DNA of 64,000 nucleotides from Fragilariopsis cylindrus CCMP1102 (Eukaryota > Bacillariophyta > Bacillariophyceae > Bacillariales > Bacillariaceae): the NCBI GenBank assembly GCA_900095095.1, contig FMBT01000303.1, forward strand, positions 434,001 through 498,000, read 5' to 3'. The first letter of the stretch is position 1. Each line of letters starts with the position of its first letter. This document shows, piece by piece, positions 44,295-55,550 of the stretch. Position numbers and translations under genes: made by a program. A model generated the notes under the pieces. It was not told the DNA's origin. It saw nothing but the letters and a program-made list of their open reading frames with translations, and made no database searches.

Positions 44295-44983
44295 GTGGAG
44301 TGGAGTGGAGTGGAATTGAGTTGAGTGGAGTGAAAATGGTATGAATGAATCGAATCCATAAAAGCAAAGCGCAAACAAACAAACAAACAAAGATGAGCAC
44401 GACAGCAGCTTTAGGGGGGGTACCAGTACTATAAAAGCAAACATCTAAATTGGGTGAATTGTACTAGTATCAGTTTTGTTCAAAATCCCTCGAGTCGAGT
44501 CGGCGTATAAATCGTCTTTCAATATAGATTTATAGTACTTTGTTATATATTATTTTTTCTTAGTATAGTTTTTTTAATTAGATATTATGTATTTATTATT
44601 ATATATATATATAAATAGTCTCGAATCAAATCAAATCAAATCAAATCAAATCAAATCTTATAAATTCTAATTTACTTCCTTCCGACATGCCATTTTCCTT
44701 TCTTTTTCTACCTCCCCCCTATCCATATTATTATTTATTTTCCTCCTTTCTCTTCGACACGATGATATAGCGGCATATATAAAGTAAGATATCCGTTTTC
44801 CTTGATATAATATAATTTACAAGAATTCGATTCTTCGATTCAATTCGATTTCGATTTATTTTCTTCAAGTTCAAGTTCACTTTTTGTTATTGTTTGTTTT
44901 TGTTACTATTTCCATCCTTCCTTCCGTTCCAGTAACGTTAGTTTTCCATATAATTCTTCAATTTTTTTTATATATTTGATTTT
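44295..44983. other. convergent 3' flanks
   Basis: Short region between the stop codons of the RING-relay gene and SKP1. It contains AATCA repeats (44626-44656) and AT-rich sequence suitable for polyadenylation in both directions. No gene seen. Confidence 0.6.
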
Positions 44984-46221
44984 TTATGCTTCTTCACACC
45001 ATTTATTTTCTTCACGTACTTGTGCTTCTTCTTCTGGTGAAAAATCATTAGTAATATTAAAGGTAGCACGAATTTCATCGGGTGTTTTACCTTTAATCAT
45101 CGATGCGACCGTCGCACAGGTTAAATCCAACAAGGGTTTAATATCCATATAATTCGCCGCCAATATCAATTCAAATAATAAGACTTGTTCTAAATCAACA
45201 AAGTCGGCATACCATTTTTGGACGACATCAGCCATATTTTGTGACTTTAATGGTTTTTCAATTTCGGTCATCGGTTCCGCTAAATGATGTTCACAAAATT
45301 CAATGACCTTTTTCAAGACTTCGGATTTGACATTTGGTAATGGAATTTCAGTAATCTTCTCCTTTCCATCGTCATCCTCATCATCGTCGTCATCATCATC
45401 ATCATCTTTGTCATCCATCATGGACTTGACAAGTTCGGACATATTCGATACCGTAATAGGAACGGGGAACTTGTCACCTTCCTTCGAGATCTAATGTTTT
45501 TTATTAGAGCGGATGGATGAATGGAGGAATTAATTAATTTAAGATAAAAAGGTGGACAATAATAAAGGTTATGTGAGTTCACGAGAGTGCGGTTGGGTGG
45601 GTTGGTATAAATGAATTGCTTGCCAGAAAAGAAGTCGAAAAAACAAAGGAAAACGAGAAGCGGGGTAGTAGTACGGTGCATGCAGCGAAAGTTAAATTAA
45701 ATCGGGAAAAAATCAAAATTAAATTAAATTAATCGAGAGAGAGAGATGATTTATTATTATTATTGCCATCGTGGGTGACGGAAGAATTAATTACAATAGA
45801 GATCAATGTTCCGATTGGAATTGGAATTGAAATGGCGGAACGAAATGAGCGGAGCGGAAAGAGACAATCAAACTACCCGTGCCTTCTCCGTCCCCCCGCG
45901 CCATCATCATTGTTACCATCATCAAATCAAATCAAATCGAAGGCGGACAAACGACGGTTCAATGGATGGCAAACAAAATAAATACTGTGGAGAGGAGAAG
46001 AAAATTTTCTTCGATACGGTGGTATGATAGATGCTTCTCTCTCTCTCTCGTACTGTAAAAGCAATCATAAAAGGACGAACGACGACAAACGATACGATGA
46101 CTGATTTAATATATATACAGTATATTTAATTCCGTGCGTAACTTACCAATTGAATAGTGACACCACTACTACTAGTATCAGCAGTAGAGGCTGCTGTTTC
46201 TTTGCTATCTTCGACATCCAT
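44984..46221 (-). CDS. SKP1: SKP1, SCF ubiquitin ligase adaptor, two exons
   Basis: Exon 1 46221-46147 (25 codons, starting MDVEDSKETAAS, donor TTG|GTAAGT). Exon 2 45490-44984 (acceptor TTAG|ATC). The joined protein is 193 residues. It has the BTB/POZ-like fold start (VTIQL-ISKEGDKFPV), an Asp-rich insert (residues about 53-68), PLPNVKSEVLKKVIEFCEHH, and the F-box-binding C-terminal helices DLTCATVASMIKGKTPDEIRATFNI...PEEEAQVREENKWCEE. SKP1 links cullin-1 to F-box proteins. The 656-nt intron is large for this window and has a GA/CT-rich tract. It lies tail-to-tail with the FBA-containing ligase. Confidence 0.95.
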
Positions 46222-47649
46222 GGTTGAATCGGGTTTGTTTGTTTTGTGTTGTTATTTTGTTGAGTTGTTATTTTGATGTTGAGTTTACAATCAAAGTATT
46301 TTTTTTATGAGAATGATAATGGACTTGAAGGAATGAAAACAAGAGGCAAAAGGCAAAAGGCAGTCCTGTTTTGTTGGCTATTTGTTTGCGTGTATTCTGC
46401 CGCGCTGTGTTGGTTTTCACGCTATGTTTTCTACACGTTAGACCTCTTATTTTACTTTGCGCGAAGAAAAGCGGAGAGTGTCCACGATATAAACAACAGG
46501 CCAGTGTAGTAAAGTACAGTACACGGTATTGCTGTCAATATTATTTTGGTGCGATATGATTGGTTTATTTATTGAGCTCGAAATGTTGGTTTACAGTAGA
46601 TGTACTGTAACAGCAAAACCTACCTGGTTAGCTGATCCCAACATTTTGGGTGATACATGATAATACCTTTTTGATCTTTACTATGTACACACATAATTAT
46701 TCAATCCTTGGCTTGGTTTTGCTCAACAGTAGTATTTTAATCTATTGTTAATTAATAGGGGATTAATACTGTATGAGTGTTCCCTATCTTTCTGGGATTT
46801 ATATATAGCTCCATGGACAGAGAGCTCACACTATACTATGCTCCCTTGCAATTGCCTTGACCGACCATCCATATCATGAATAACATCACAATATTCTGCG
46901 ATTAATTCATTGTATGGTTAGTCTTTTTGTACCTTCGAGCTCCTCTCAGAGCTATCTATCTTATTGTTGCAAAAATTCATATCCTAACTGAATGATGCAA
47001 TGCTCAAAGCAAAATAAATTAATTTTATAAAGCTGTAGAAGAGTAGAGCACACACATGGCCAATTAATAGAGTTATGTTAGATTATACTTGGGGCATCAT
47101 CCCATCCCATCATAGATGATCTATTATTTGTTTGACAAGTTAGGTAGTATGCTACAGTAGTATTAGTCTGAAAGTAAGTGAATGGCTGTGAAAGCAAGAA
47201 GATGGGGATTTTATTCCTATATATAATATGTTGTGCACATACATACATCATCATTAGGCAGAATCTGCCGATCGAATACTAAGAATTTGCTGAAGTTGCG
47301 TTGCGTGTCATTGTTTTTCTGAAAAACATCTTCTCTAGCCGTCTGCCCTTCGCTCTTTCGTTAGTTCGCGACAACGACGACGACCACAAAAAAGTAATTT
47401 ACGTACAGTAAATAAAACAAGCAAAGATTATTTTTTATTTTGTTTCATTTATTTTATTTTGTCGCCACTTCTTCCTCTACAAAAGTTTTACATTCTTTCT
47501 CACATACCGTAGCCTGGTCGAGTTGAGTTGAAGTTGAGTTGAGGGTAATTGCATTGGATTGGATTTGATTTCACTAGACAAAGCTAAAGAGAGAGAGAGA
47601 GGAAAATATATTCTAATTCTATCGATCTGGGAGATAGAAAAAGAATATA
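46222..47649. other. divergent promoter region between SKP1 and the RNase P gene
   Basis: 1.4 kb. 46273-46560 has two short open frames without recognisable products. The middle is ordinary AT-rich DNA. 47580-47602 is a GA-rich tract close to the start of the RNase P gene. No other gene supported. Confidence 0.5.
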
Positions 47650-50121
47650 ATGGGTGGAATTCTTGGAACGACAGCAACAATGGACGAACCGGAACAGGAA
47701 CAGGATCCGTGTCCGAAGAAGAATGGGCAGAATAGTACCGGTAAGCGAATTCTAACGGCAGCAGCAGCAGCAGAAGAAGAAGAAGAAGTTGTTGATGATG
47801 ATGATACCACAAAAGTAACAAACGAAGAACCATGTTCAAAGAAACAACGTCTAGAAGAAACACCAGCAACGGTAGCAACAGCTGCAGCTCCTGTAAAAGA
47901 ATCGACTACTACTACTACGGCTGCTACTGCTATTGCTACTGTTACGTCTGTTGATCCAGTTGTGAATAGAGGTGGAAAGAGTAGACATAATAATAAAACA
48001 ACATCTAAACAAAATAATAAGAAGAACCAAAAAATCAAAACAAAACATATGGATCCAAGAATATTAAAAGTACGAAAAGATATACAAGAAGGTTGTCGTA
48101 CAAATAATTTATCTATGGCAATGCTATCCTATGAGGAAGCAATCCAAGATAATATACGAATTGAAGCACAATCGTATTACAATTTATTGAATTTATGTGA
48201 TGGATTAGATCGAGAAGAACGTGGATTACATGTGGGATCACCAAAATTGCAATTGCAAATAGAACAACAACAAGAAGAAGAAACGAAAAAGAAGTCCATA
48301 TTATCCTCCTCCTCCGAACAGCAACAACAGGAAGTAGAAAAACCAGCACCATCACCACCACTTAATATTACTGTTGACCTAAAAAAACGACAAGAATATA
48401 TATTTAAAATAAAGGATCGAATGCAATCCAAAGAAATTAATTTACCATTAAATGAAACAGCCTATTCTGCAATACTAAAAATTTTATCCAAAAATAAAGA
48501 ATTTGGAAAAGCAGAAGAAATTTTACAGGAAGCGGAGCTAGTACAACAATGCAAACCAAAATTACGATTGTATTCCTCATTATTATCTGCCTATTGTGAA
48601 TATGACTATAATAATAATAATGAAAACAATAATAATAATGGCAATGACAATGACAATGACAACAAACCATATGAATCAGCAAAATTAGTAGATGCATTAC
48701 TATGTTGGAAACGTTTACGTCAAAGAGCAAAAATAATGAAACAAATTGCCACTAAAAAAGCGACATCGTCTACAACCAGTGTGGATACTGGTATGGAATT
48801 AACAGAACGTGAATATTTATCATTAATGAAATGTTCTATATCCTATAATGATACTTTAGTAATGGAAGATGTATTATCACGATTAGCAGAAGATATACCA
48901 ATACCATGTAAAAATTCGATATCAATTATTATTGAATGGTTTACACAGCAAAATCGAACAATAATGCAAAATGATAATCAAAATCAAGATAATAATGCTA
49001 CAGTACAGAAACTATTAGATGAAATTCGTACGTATGATACCGTATCGGAACCTTCTCCAAGGATGGGTCCAATAGGTGGATGTGATGGTGGTAGTGGATC
49101 GTCATGGAGTATAAGTAATAAATGTTCCATTGATATCAAAACTGGTATATTAACAACTGGTTGTTTAAAGGGTTATACATTACAACCTGTACCATTATCC
49201 GATAGTTCATTTAATGATATGATCAAAATGAATGAATTAATTGTTGTGGAAGGACAAATTTCAGGCCATGCAAGTAAATTTCAAGGTGGTAAGAAAGGTA
49301 AAAAACGGAATAATAATAATAAAGATCAATTTTCACAACAACAACAACAACGACAAAGAGAATGGAACTATTTTAATGATTTTTTAAGTAAAAATTGTTC
49401 AACAACAGATTTAAATTCTAATTATGATGTTGTTATTGATGGTGCAAATATTGGTTATTATAAACAAAATTTCATGAATTCACCCCATCATGTGAATTAT
49501 GAACAAATTGATTGGATTGTACGTTATTTTACATATACATTAAAGAAACGTGTACTATTAGTAATGCACAATCGTCATTTTACAAAACGAATGTTACCAT
49601 CTAAGTATCAGTATATTATAGATTTCTGGATGAACAATAATATATTATATCAAACACCAGCTGGGATGAATGATGATTGGTTTTGGATGCATGCTGCATT
49701 AAAGTATAAATCATTAGTTGTTACAAATGATGAAATGAGAGATCATCATTTTCAAATGCTGGCACCAAAATTCTTTCTACGTTGGAAGGAACGACATCAA
49801 ATACATTTTGATTTTGGTAATCCTTTGAGTAAGATTGATATGATACAACAAATGCAGCAACAACAAATTAGTATTGCTGGACAACAACAACAACAACAAC
49901 CATACATTTGTAGTAACAGTCGCAATTATCGTGAAATTATATTAAAATATCCTAATGTATATTCACGAAGAATCCAACGTGTTGGTGGTGTTGGTGGTGG
50001 TTTAGTTGTACCATTGACAATGGTAGGTGATGAAAATCGTTTCTTAGATGGTTGTCATGTTGCTAGTGATGAGGAACCGGCCGAAGAATTATATCTTTGT
50101 ATCCGTCCTAATATCGTCTAG
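47650..50121 (+). CDS. PRORP: protein-only RNase P (PRORP)
   Basis: An 823-residue single-exon protein that removes 5' leaders from pre-tRNA without an RNA subunit. The N-terminus is acidic/Ala-rich then basic (KNQKIKTKH), with no obvious organelle presequence, so the enzyme is perhaps nuclear. Pentatricopeptide-like helical repeats span about 140-430 (for example LPLNETAYSAILKILSKN). The NYN metallonuclease domain starts near 588: YDVVIDGANIGYYKQNF, then NDDWFWMHAALKYKSLVVTN, then DEMRDHHF and FFLRWKERHQIHF. These give the conserved catalytic aspartates. The structural zinc site seems altered: the plant CxxC is CLKG here, while the C-terminal His (GCHVAS) and Cys (LYLCIRP) remain. A KKGKKRNNNNK insert precedes the nuclease domain. 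Confidence 0.95.
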   Translation: MGGILGTTATMDEPEQEQDPCPKKNGQNSTGKRILTAAAAAEEEEEVVDDDDTTKVTNEEPCSKKQRLEETPATVATAAAPVKESTTTTTAATAIATVTSVDPVVNRGGKSRHNNKTTSKQNNKKNQKIKTKHMDPRILKVRKDIQEGCRTNNLSMAMLSYEEAIQDNIRIEAQSYYNLLNLCDGLDREERGLHVGSPKLQLQIEQQQEEETKKKSILSSSSEQQQQEVEKPAPSPPLNITVDLKKRQEYIFKIKDRMQSKEINLPLNETAYSAILKILSKNKEFGKAEEILQEAELVQQCKPKLRLYSSLLSAYCEYDYNNNNENNNNNGNDNDNDNKPYESAKLVDALLCWKRLRQRAKIMKQIATKKATSSTTSVDTGMELTEREYLSLMKCSISYNDTLVMEDVLSRLAEDIPIPCKNSISIIIEWFTQQNRTIMQNDNQNQDNNATVQKLLDEIRTYDTVSEPSPRMGPIGGCDGGSGSSWSISNKCSIDIKTGILTTGCLKGYTLQPVPLSDSSFNDMIKMNELIVVEGQISGHASKFQGGKKGKKRNNNNKDQFSQQQQQRQREWNYFNDFLSKNCSTTDLNSNYDVVIDGANIGYYKQNFMNSPHHVNYEQIDWIVRYFTYTLKKRVLLVMHNRHFTKRMLPSKYQYIIDFWMNNNILYQTPAGMNDDWFWMHAALKYKSLVVTNDEMRDHHFQMLAPKFFLRWKERHQIHFDFGNPLSKIDMIQQMQQQQISIAGQQQQQQPYICSNSRNYREIILKYPNVYSRRIQRVGGVGGGLVVPLTMVGDENRFLDGCHVASDEEPAEELYLCIRPNIV

Positions 50122-50742
50122 AACTAAGTTAACTGATCTAGTTATATAAAACAGAAAAGAAGATGATGTTCTAGTTTTTTTGGTCTAATTAAAATGCATG
50201 GTTCTTTTCACCCATACCATTCGCAAAGATACGAGGAGGAAAGAAGAATTCTTCGTCACTTAAAAGTAGGTACAACCAATGTTGTTGCTTGCTTTGTTCG
50301 AACGACACTGCATGCGGGACATGCATGGTGAAGGTTGGCTCCCGTACAGTAAGGAGGGTGGGCCTTGAGGTTATGATCGATCGTCGGGAAATCAAGTCCG
50401 GATGGAACATTCCAGCTTAGCTAGGAGTTAAGATGATAGACCTCGATAAAAAAAAATAGAAAAATAATACTTCCTGTAAAGAAAGAAAGAATAATGTTTT
50501 TTTTTTTGTTTAATAGTTTTGTTTATAGAATTCATCTGTTATTTATTTGAAACCTGCCCGAATTGAATTGTATTGGATATACATGCATACATACCTCACT
50601 CGTTGTGCTGTGCTTTACAAACAAGAACAGATAAATCCAGTTTGACTGAGAAGAGTGACACTGTCTGCTCACCTTCTTATCATTATACCGTCTATCTCTT
50701 CATACATAAACCTCCCTCCTTCGATCTCCGACTCCAACTAAC
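50122..50742. other. convergent 3' flanks
   Basis: No firm gene. An open frame at 50189-50410 on the minus strand is unrecognised. A candidate second exon of the next gene may start at 50553 (CGGGCAG|GTTTCA, minus strand), adding only a few codons. Confidence 0.45.
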
Positions 50743-51216
50743 TTAACTTACCGTACTATTTGTATCATCACAACTTAATGAACATGATTCAATAAAATCA
50801 GTTTGATTTTGTGTTAGGAGTGTTTCATCACTTTTTAAAACAATACAATTGACCAAACTTTCAAATTCATCCGCACATACGGAACATGCATCGACAAATG
50901 TACAATATGGTTCATTAATATCCATACAATCGGTGATATTATCCGCAGATGGTATATTCCCAAATTCTTCTACTAATGATATAATACCAGCACATTGTGC
51001 AAGATTTGTAATAGCACACGTCACAGAGGAATCAAATTCAGCATCGGTATTACCACGACATTCTTCCGGTATACCATCTAATATCTCATCTGGTATCAAA
51101 TTCGTTATATTCAATCCATCAACTACTGATACTGATAGTACCGAAAGAATGATAGCAAACAGTGCTGTTGTTGTAGCTGCCATAGTAGCTTGTTGTGAAG
51201 AAGCAAACATCATCAT
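50743..51216 (-). CDS. secreted Cys-rich protein, unknown function
   Basis: 157 residues. Residues 10-35 are a signal peptide (ATTTALFAIILSVLSVSVVDG). The mature part has 11 cysteines, spaced as in CAITNLAQC, DCMDINEPYCTFVDACSVC, LVNCIV and SCSLSC, consistent with disulphide-bonded helices. It is N-glycosylatable (NIT, NQT, NST). The frame stops right after a good donor (ACG|GTAAGT at 50752-50757), so a tiny last exon is possible. The C-terminal cysteine spacing resembles that of the protein at 55551-56771. Probably extracellular; no activity can be assigned. Confidence 0.75.
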   Translation of the reverse strand: MMMFASSQQATMAATTTALFAIILSVLSVSVVDGLNITNLIPDEILDGIPEECRGNTDAEFDSSVTCAITNLAQCAGIISLVEEFGNIPSADNITDCMDINEPYCTFVDACSVCADEFESLVNCIVLKSDETLLTQNQTDFIESCSLSCDDTNSTVS

Positions 51217-52367
51217 TGTTGGATAGTATATAGTAATGGAATGCCGATTGATTCTGATACTGTACCGTGTGGTTTTATGCTATTACGAACAACAACAACA
51301 ACAATCGACAACAACGACAAGAACAACGAGGCGCGACGAAAACAGGTGAGAGGAGAAATGAAAATTCAAAAATAATTATTTCATGGCGAAACGGAGAGGC
51401 GAAAAAGATTCGATTTCTACCAACCGCCAAAATATTAGGCTTATATGAAATGGTGTTTGTATTGTAATTTTGTCGAAAAAAGTTTTCCGTTGCTTTGTTT
51501 AAGTTCACTCGACGAGTATGAAAAAAATACTGTCACGTGATGTGAGAAGAAGGTTCTTTCGTTCCGAGTTGAGGAATTTCTTCCGAATGATATCATGTGA
51601 TGATCTCCTCATCTGGGACTAGCCTTAATCTAACTGACTAGGTAGCTAGCTAGAATACTAGGTGGTTTCATACACATAAAGTAGTAGTAATATCATTTCT
51701 TAGAGGTCCAGTATATTGTTAATAACATCTGCACAATGCATCGCATGCGTTGCAGGCACGAAATGAATTTTACTGTACTGCCCTCTCCACTCCATCATCA
51801 TCAATCAAATACTATACTACTACAGAATAAAAAACAAATAACGGAAGAGTTTTTTATTGTTATGGCAGCACCACAGGTATATCTGTCTGGACAAACGACA
51901 TAGATAATTAGATTCTCACAAACAATACATGTATGTTATAAATCTCATGGAGAAAGAAACATAATAATATGAAAAAGAGGTTGCCACAATACAAAGGAGG
52001 GGGACAGCATATCATAGCATAGCAGGTGCGATGTGGTGCGTTGCAGGCAGTGCTATGCTGGTAACATAATGTATAGAAAACAAAACTAAGAAGATATATA
52101 CTATGAAATTTATATTAGAATCCTATAATGTTGTTCCATGCATACATACTACTGTAGTACAGCACATTATTATTTAACAGCTTTCAAGATTTTGAGGTCC
52201 TTCTTATCCCCTCAGCGCCCCCTTTTCTTTAGAGGGGGACTGGATTTGCCTCATGTGAGTCGTGAGTCGTGAGTCTAAAAAATGCGAACGCACAGAACAA
52301 GAATTATTTGTTTGTTCGAGCGAAGAAAGCAAAAAAAGAAAGAGGGAAGTAGTCGTCGTCCCAGCTG
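51217..52367. other. intergenic region upstream of the trefoil gene
   Basis: No gene supported. ACAACA repeats lie near 51286-51330 and GGTGCG-type repeats near 52026-52045. The promoters of both the Cys-rich gene (left) and the trefoil gene (right) must lie here. Confidence 0.5.
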
Positions 52368-55337
52368 GTGTATGCATTCGTCTCCTCGAACACCAACGAT
52401 GGCACAAACGCTTCAAAAGACATCTTACTACTTTTCGTACAGCAGCGTGAAAGCATTCTAATAGAAATATCATCGAGTGCGACTACCACTCATTCCTCCA
52501 TTCATTCAAAAAAATTTATGATGGGTAGTGAAATAGATAACATCATCAACAACAACAACAACGCCAACAGCAATGATGACTTAAAGTCCTCCTCATCATC
52601 ATCAACAACGCCAACACCAATACCACCGGCATCAGCTTTTATTATTAAAACAAAAGCAAGAGTTCCGCCCAATAATACAGCAACATTCCCCTGCATTGAA
52701 CAACCATTACGTGTTATATTGTATTGCAATGGTTATTATTTATGGTCCACTCGTAATGGTAGTTTAATTGCACGTAAAAAACGTGCATTTGAAAAAGATG
52801 AATGGAGATTAAAGTATGATACTAGCAGTAATAGTGGTGTTGTCATGATTCAAAATCATAAATTTAATAGTACACTATCTGTTGTACAACGCGGAATCAA
52901 AAATGTTGCAATGTGTATTAAAGGAAAAGAAAAAGAAAAGCAGAATACTACTACCAAGGATGAAGGTTTCGAATCAAATGACTATGGTAACAACCGCAAT
53001 GATGAGAATGAAATCAATGACGAATTCAATGATGAGGAAGAAGAAGGTACTATTATGAAAGAAGACAATAATTCCACCATCCCTACTGCTGCTCCGCTAG
53101 ATGTAGAAGTAGAAGTAGAGGAAGAAGATCAACAATGGTGTTTTATTAAAAGCACCGCCGGAAAAGCTATGATCAAGTCATTAAAGACGGGTGAAAATCT
53201 ATCAATTACAACGGACGGTCAAATTGTCTTTATTTCTGATAATGATTGTACTACTACTACTACTAATCAAACTTATAGTAGTATGTGGGATATTGAATGT
53301 GTCACAGGTGAATTATGTTTTATATCTAATATGGCGAATACAATTACTGCGAATACTGATAATGGACGTAGAATTCGTTGTGATATAGCAGGTATGATAA
53401 GCTTATCATCAAATTGGAAAGGATGGGAAATTTTTCGTTTCATGGAATGTAGTGGTAGTGGTGGAGATGGTGGTGGTGGTGATGGTGATAGTGGATATGT
53501 TAAAATATCAAGTTGGATGCATAGTCAATGGATATTATGTAGTGACGTCTATGGGAATGTGACAACTTGTACCCATTCGGAATCATTATTATCAACATTA
53601 TCAGTAGTAGTTCAGGACAATGACAATGATGACAATGATGACAATGAGAATAATCTTGATGAGAAGAAGAAGAATTATCGTTGTTCTAAATGGGCTATTG
53701 AAAAAAAGAATAATGGTCTTATCATACGATCTAAAACGTATGGTCGACTATTATTCATTACTAAGGATGGTATGTTAAGAACAACAACCAACAGTAATAA
53801 TAATAACAATACGAATCACGACGATTGTGACAACAGCAACAACAACAACGGCAACAAAATCAGCAATAGCGTTGATGTGGACGAAGAAGAAGTAAACGAA
53901 ATTGTTAACAACAGCAACAACAACAACAACAACAAACCTACTACTATTCGTAGAATGAGTAGTAGTACTAGAAGTATCAATAATAGTAGTAGTAATGTCA
54001 ATAATTGGTGGAATAGTAGTATGAAGAATATGCAAAACAAATTTAACAACAACAATACTACTACTACTTCTACTACTGCTTCAACAACAACAACAGTAAC
54101 AACTAAATCGGTAGTACAAGAACGACATGAAGAAGAACAAGAACAAGAAGAAACAACAACAATTCTATGGGACTTGCAAGCAGCACATTCACAATGTTAT
54201 TATTTTTTATCATCATCAGTAGCATCGTCACCACCATCGTCCTTGAAAGTTGCCACTACTGCCACTGCCACTGCCACTGCCACTACTAAATCAATTGGTC
54301 CATTTCCTAATGTAACACAATATTTACGAAAATCAGATAAAATTCAATTGTTGCAACGACAACAACAACAATGTGACAATGACAGTGACAATGACAATAA
54401 AGACGATGACGACAATGACAATGACAATGATGCAATAATTGTAATCACAAAATTATATCTTATAGAAAAACAACAATACATATCTTGCTCGTCTGATGGA
54501 TGTATTACTGCTACATCTAATAGTGAAAATGATGGTACCGATTGGTATATGGAAAAAGGATCAACATCAACATCAACTACATCAGACCAAGATAGTGGTA
54601 ATGATTGTAATGATGATGATGATGGTGCTGGTGCTGGTGGTAGCGTATTCAAATCGAAAGCGCACAATTATTATCTATCATACAAGGAAGGAGAAGGTGT
54701 AAAAATAGAAAAAGCTACTACTGCTACGGGAGAAGTAGAAGTAGAAGGACAAGAAACGACTGGTATCATGAAAGATGATAATTCTAATCGGGCTAGTTCT
54801 AATTCTAATACAAGTAGTAGACGATCAACGACTACTATAGAAGGACGTTTCAAGAATGCATTCAATAGTATGAAGGGAGAAAATTTGCCGCTACCCATAT
54901 TGATTGGTTCTAAAACAATAATGATGGATGACGACGACGACGATGACGAGCAATCGAATAATGTACATATGGTATGGAATTTAGAACCATGTATGCCACG
55001 TGCGGTAAGTTCTGAAAAAATTAAAACATTTGCAATTGGTACATCCATTGCGGTAGGTACAACAATTGCTATGCCATTTGCATTGGCAGGTGTTGCTGCT
55101 ATAATGGGTGCGGTCGGTGCAGAAGCAGGTATTGGTTTTGGTATTCTTGCTGTTGGATTATCTGGTGCGGAAGCACTTGCATCAGTGGGTGCTATTGGTG
55201 CAACTGCATATATTGTATTTAAACCAGCTAATAATTCATTAACAGATGATCATAAAAAAAAGAAAGGCGAAGAAGAAGGAGAGGTGGAAGAAAAACCATG
55301 GTCAAAACGTCCATTTAGTAATTGGAGAAATTGGTAA
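52368..55337 (+). CDS. large protein with fascin-like beta-trefoil repeats and glycine-rich hydrophobic C-terminus
   Basis: 989 residues, one exon. A second start (MMGSEIDN, 52518) is at least as likely, since the first 50 residues carry no motif. From about residue 105 come hairpin units typical of fascin/actin-crosslinking trefoils, such as LRVILYCNGYYLWSTRNGSL followed by EWRLKYD, and ISCSSDGCITATSN followed by DWYMEKG. At least eight units are spread over 105-880, separated by Asn, Asp and Ser tracts. The end (about 905-960) is hydrophobic and glycine-zipper-like: AIGTSIAVGTTIAMPFALAG and then IGFGILAVGLSGAEALAS. This resembles interferon-inducible ISG12/IFI6-family membrane segments. A membrane-linked carbohydrate- or actin-binding role is possible but inferred. 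Confidence 0.75.
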   Translation: MYAFVSSNTNDGTNASKDILLLFVQQRESILIEISSSATTTHSSIHSKKFMMGSEIDNIINNNNNANSNDDLKSSSSSSTTPTPIPPASAFIIKTKARVPPNNTATFPCIEQPLRVILYCNGYYLWSTRNGSLIARKKRAFEKDEWRLKYDTSSNSGVVMIQNHKFNSTLSVVQRGIKNVAMCIKGKEKEKQNTTTKDEGFESNDYGNNRNDENEINDEFNDEEEEGTIMKEDNNSTIPTAAPLDVEVEVEEEDQQWCFIKSTAGKAMIKSLKTGENLSITTDGQIVFISDNDCTTTTTNQTYSSMWDIECVTGELCFISNMANTITANTDNGRRIRCDIAGMISLSSNWKGWEIFRFMECSGSGGDGGGGDGDSGYVKISSWMHSQWILCSDVYGNVTTCTHSESLLSTLSVVVQDNDNDDNDDNENNLDEKKKNYRCSKWAIEKKNNGLIIRSKTYGRLLFITKDGMLRTTTNSNNNNNTNHDDCDNSNNNNGNKISNSVDVDEEEVNEIVNNSNNNNNNKPTTIRRMSSSTRSINNSSSNVNNWWNSSMKNMQNKFNNNNTTTTSTTASTTTTVTTKSVVQERHEEEQEQEETTTILWDLQAAHSQCYYFLSSSVASSPPSSLKVATTATATATATTKSIGPFPNVTQYLRKSDKIQLLQRQQQQCDNDSDNDNKDDDDNDNDNDAIIVITKLYLIEKQQYISCSSDGCITATSNSENDGTDWYMEKGSTSTSTTSDQDSGNDCNDDDDGAGAGGSVFKSKAHNYYLSYKEGEGVKIEKATTATGEVEVEGQETTGIMKDDNSNRASSNSNTSSRRSTTTIEGRFKNAFNSMKGENLPLPILIGSKTIMMDDDDDDDEQSNNVHMVWNLEPCMPRAVSSEKIKTFAIGTSIAVGTTIAMPFALAGVAAIMGAVGAEAGIGFGILAVGLSGAEALASVGAIGATAYIVFKPANNSLTDDHKKKKGEEEGEVEEKPWSKRPFSNWRNW

Positions 55338-55550
55338 TACAAACTAAGATATTAAATAATGTAAAACTAGGCATGAGACAGACAGAAATTGTGTGCCGTT
55401 CGCTAATTTTCTTTTTTGTACTAGTAGTTTGATTTGTTTAGAAAGTACTATTACCTAATATACAATACGACATAAGTTTAAACCTTGTCTTCTCTCTAAT
55501 TCAATATGCAAATGTATGTGTAGTTTATCATCATCCAATCGTTGTTCCTT

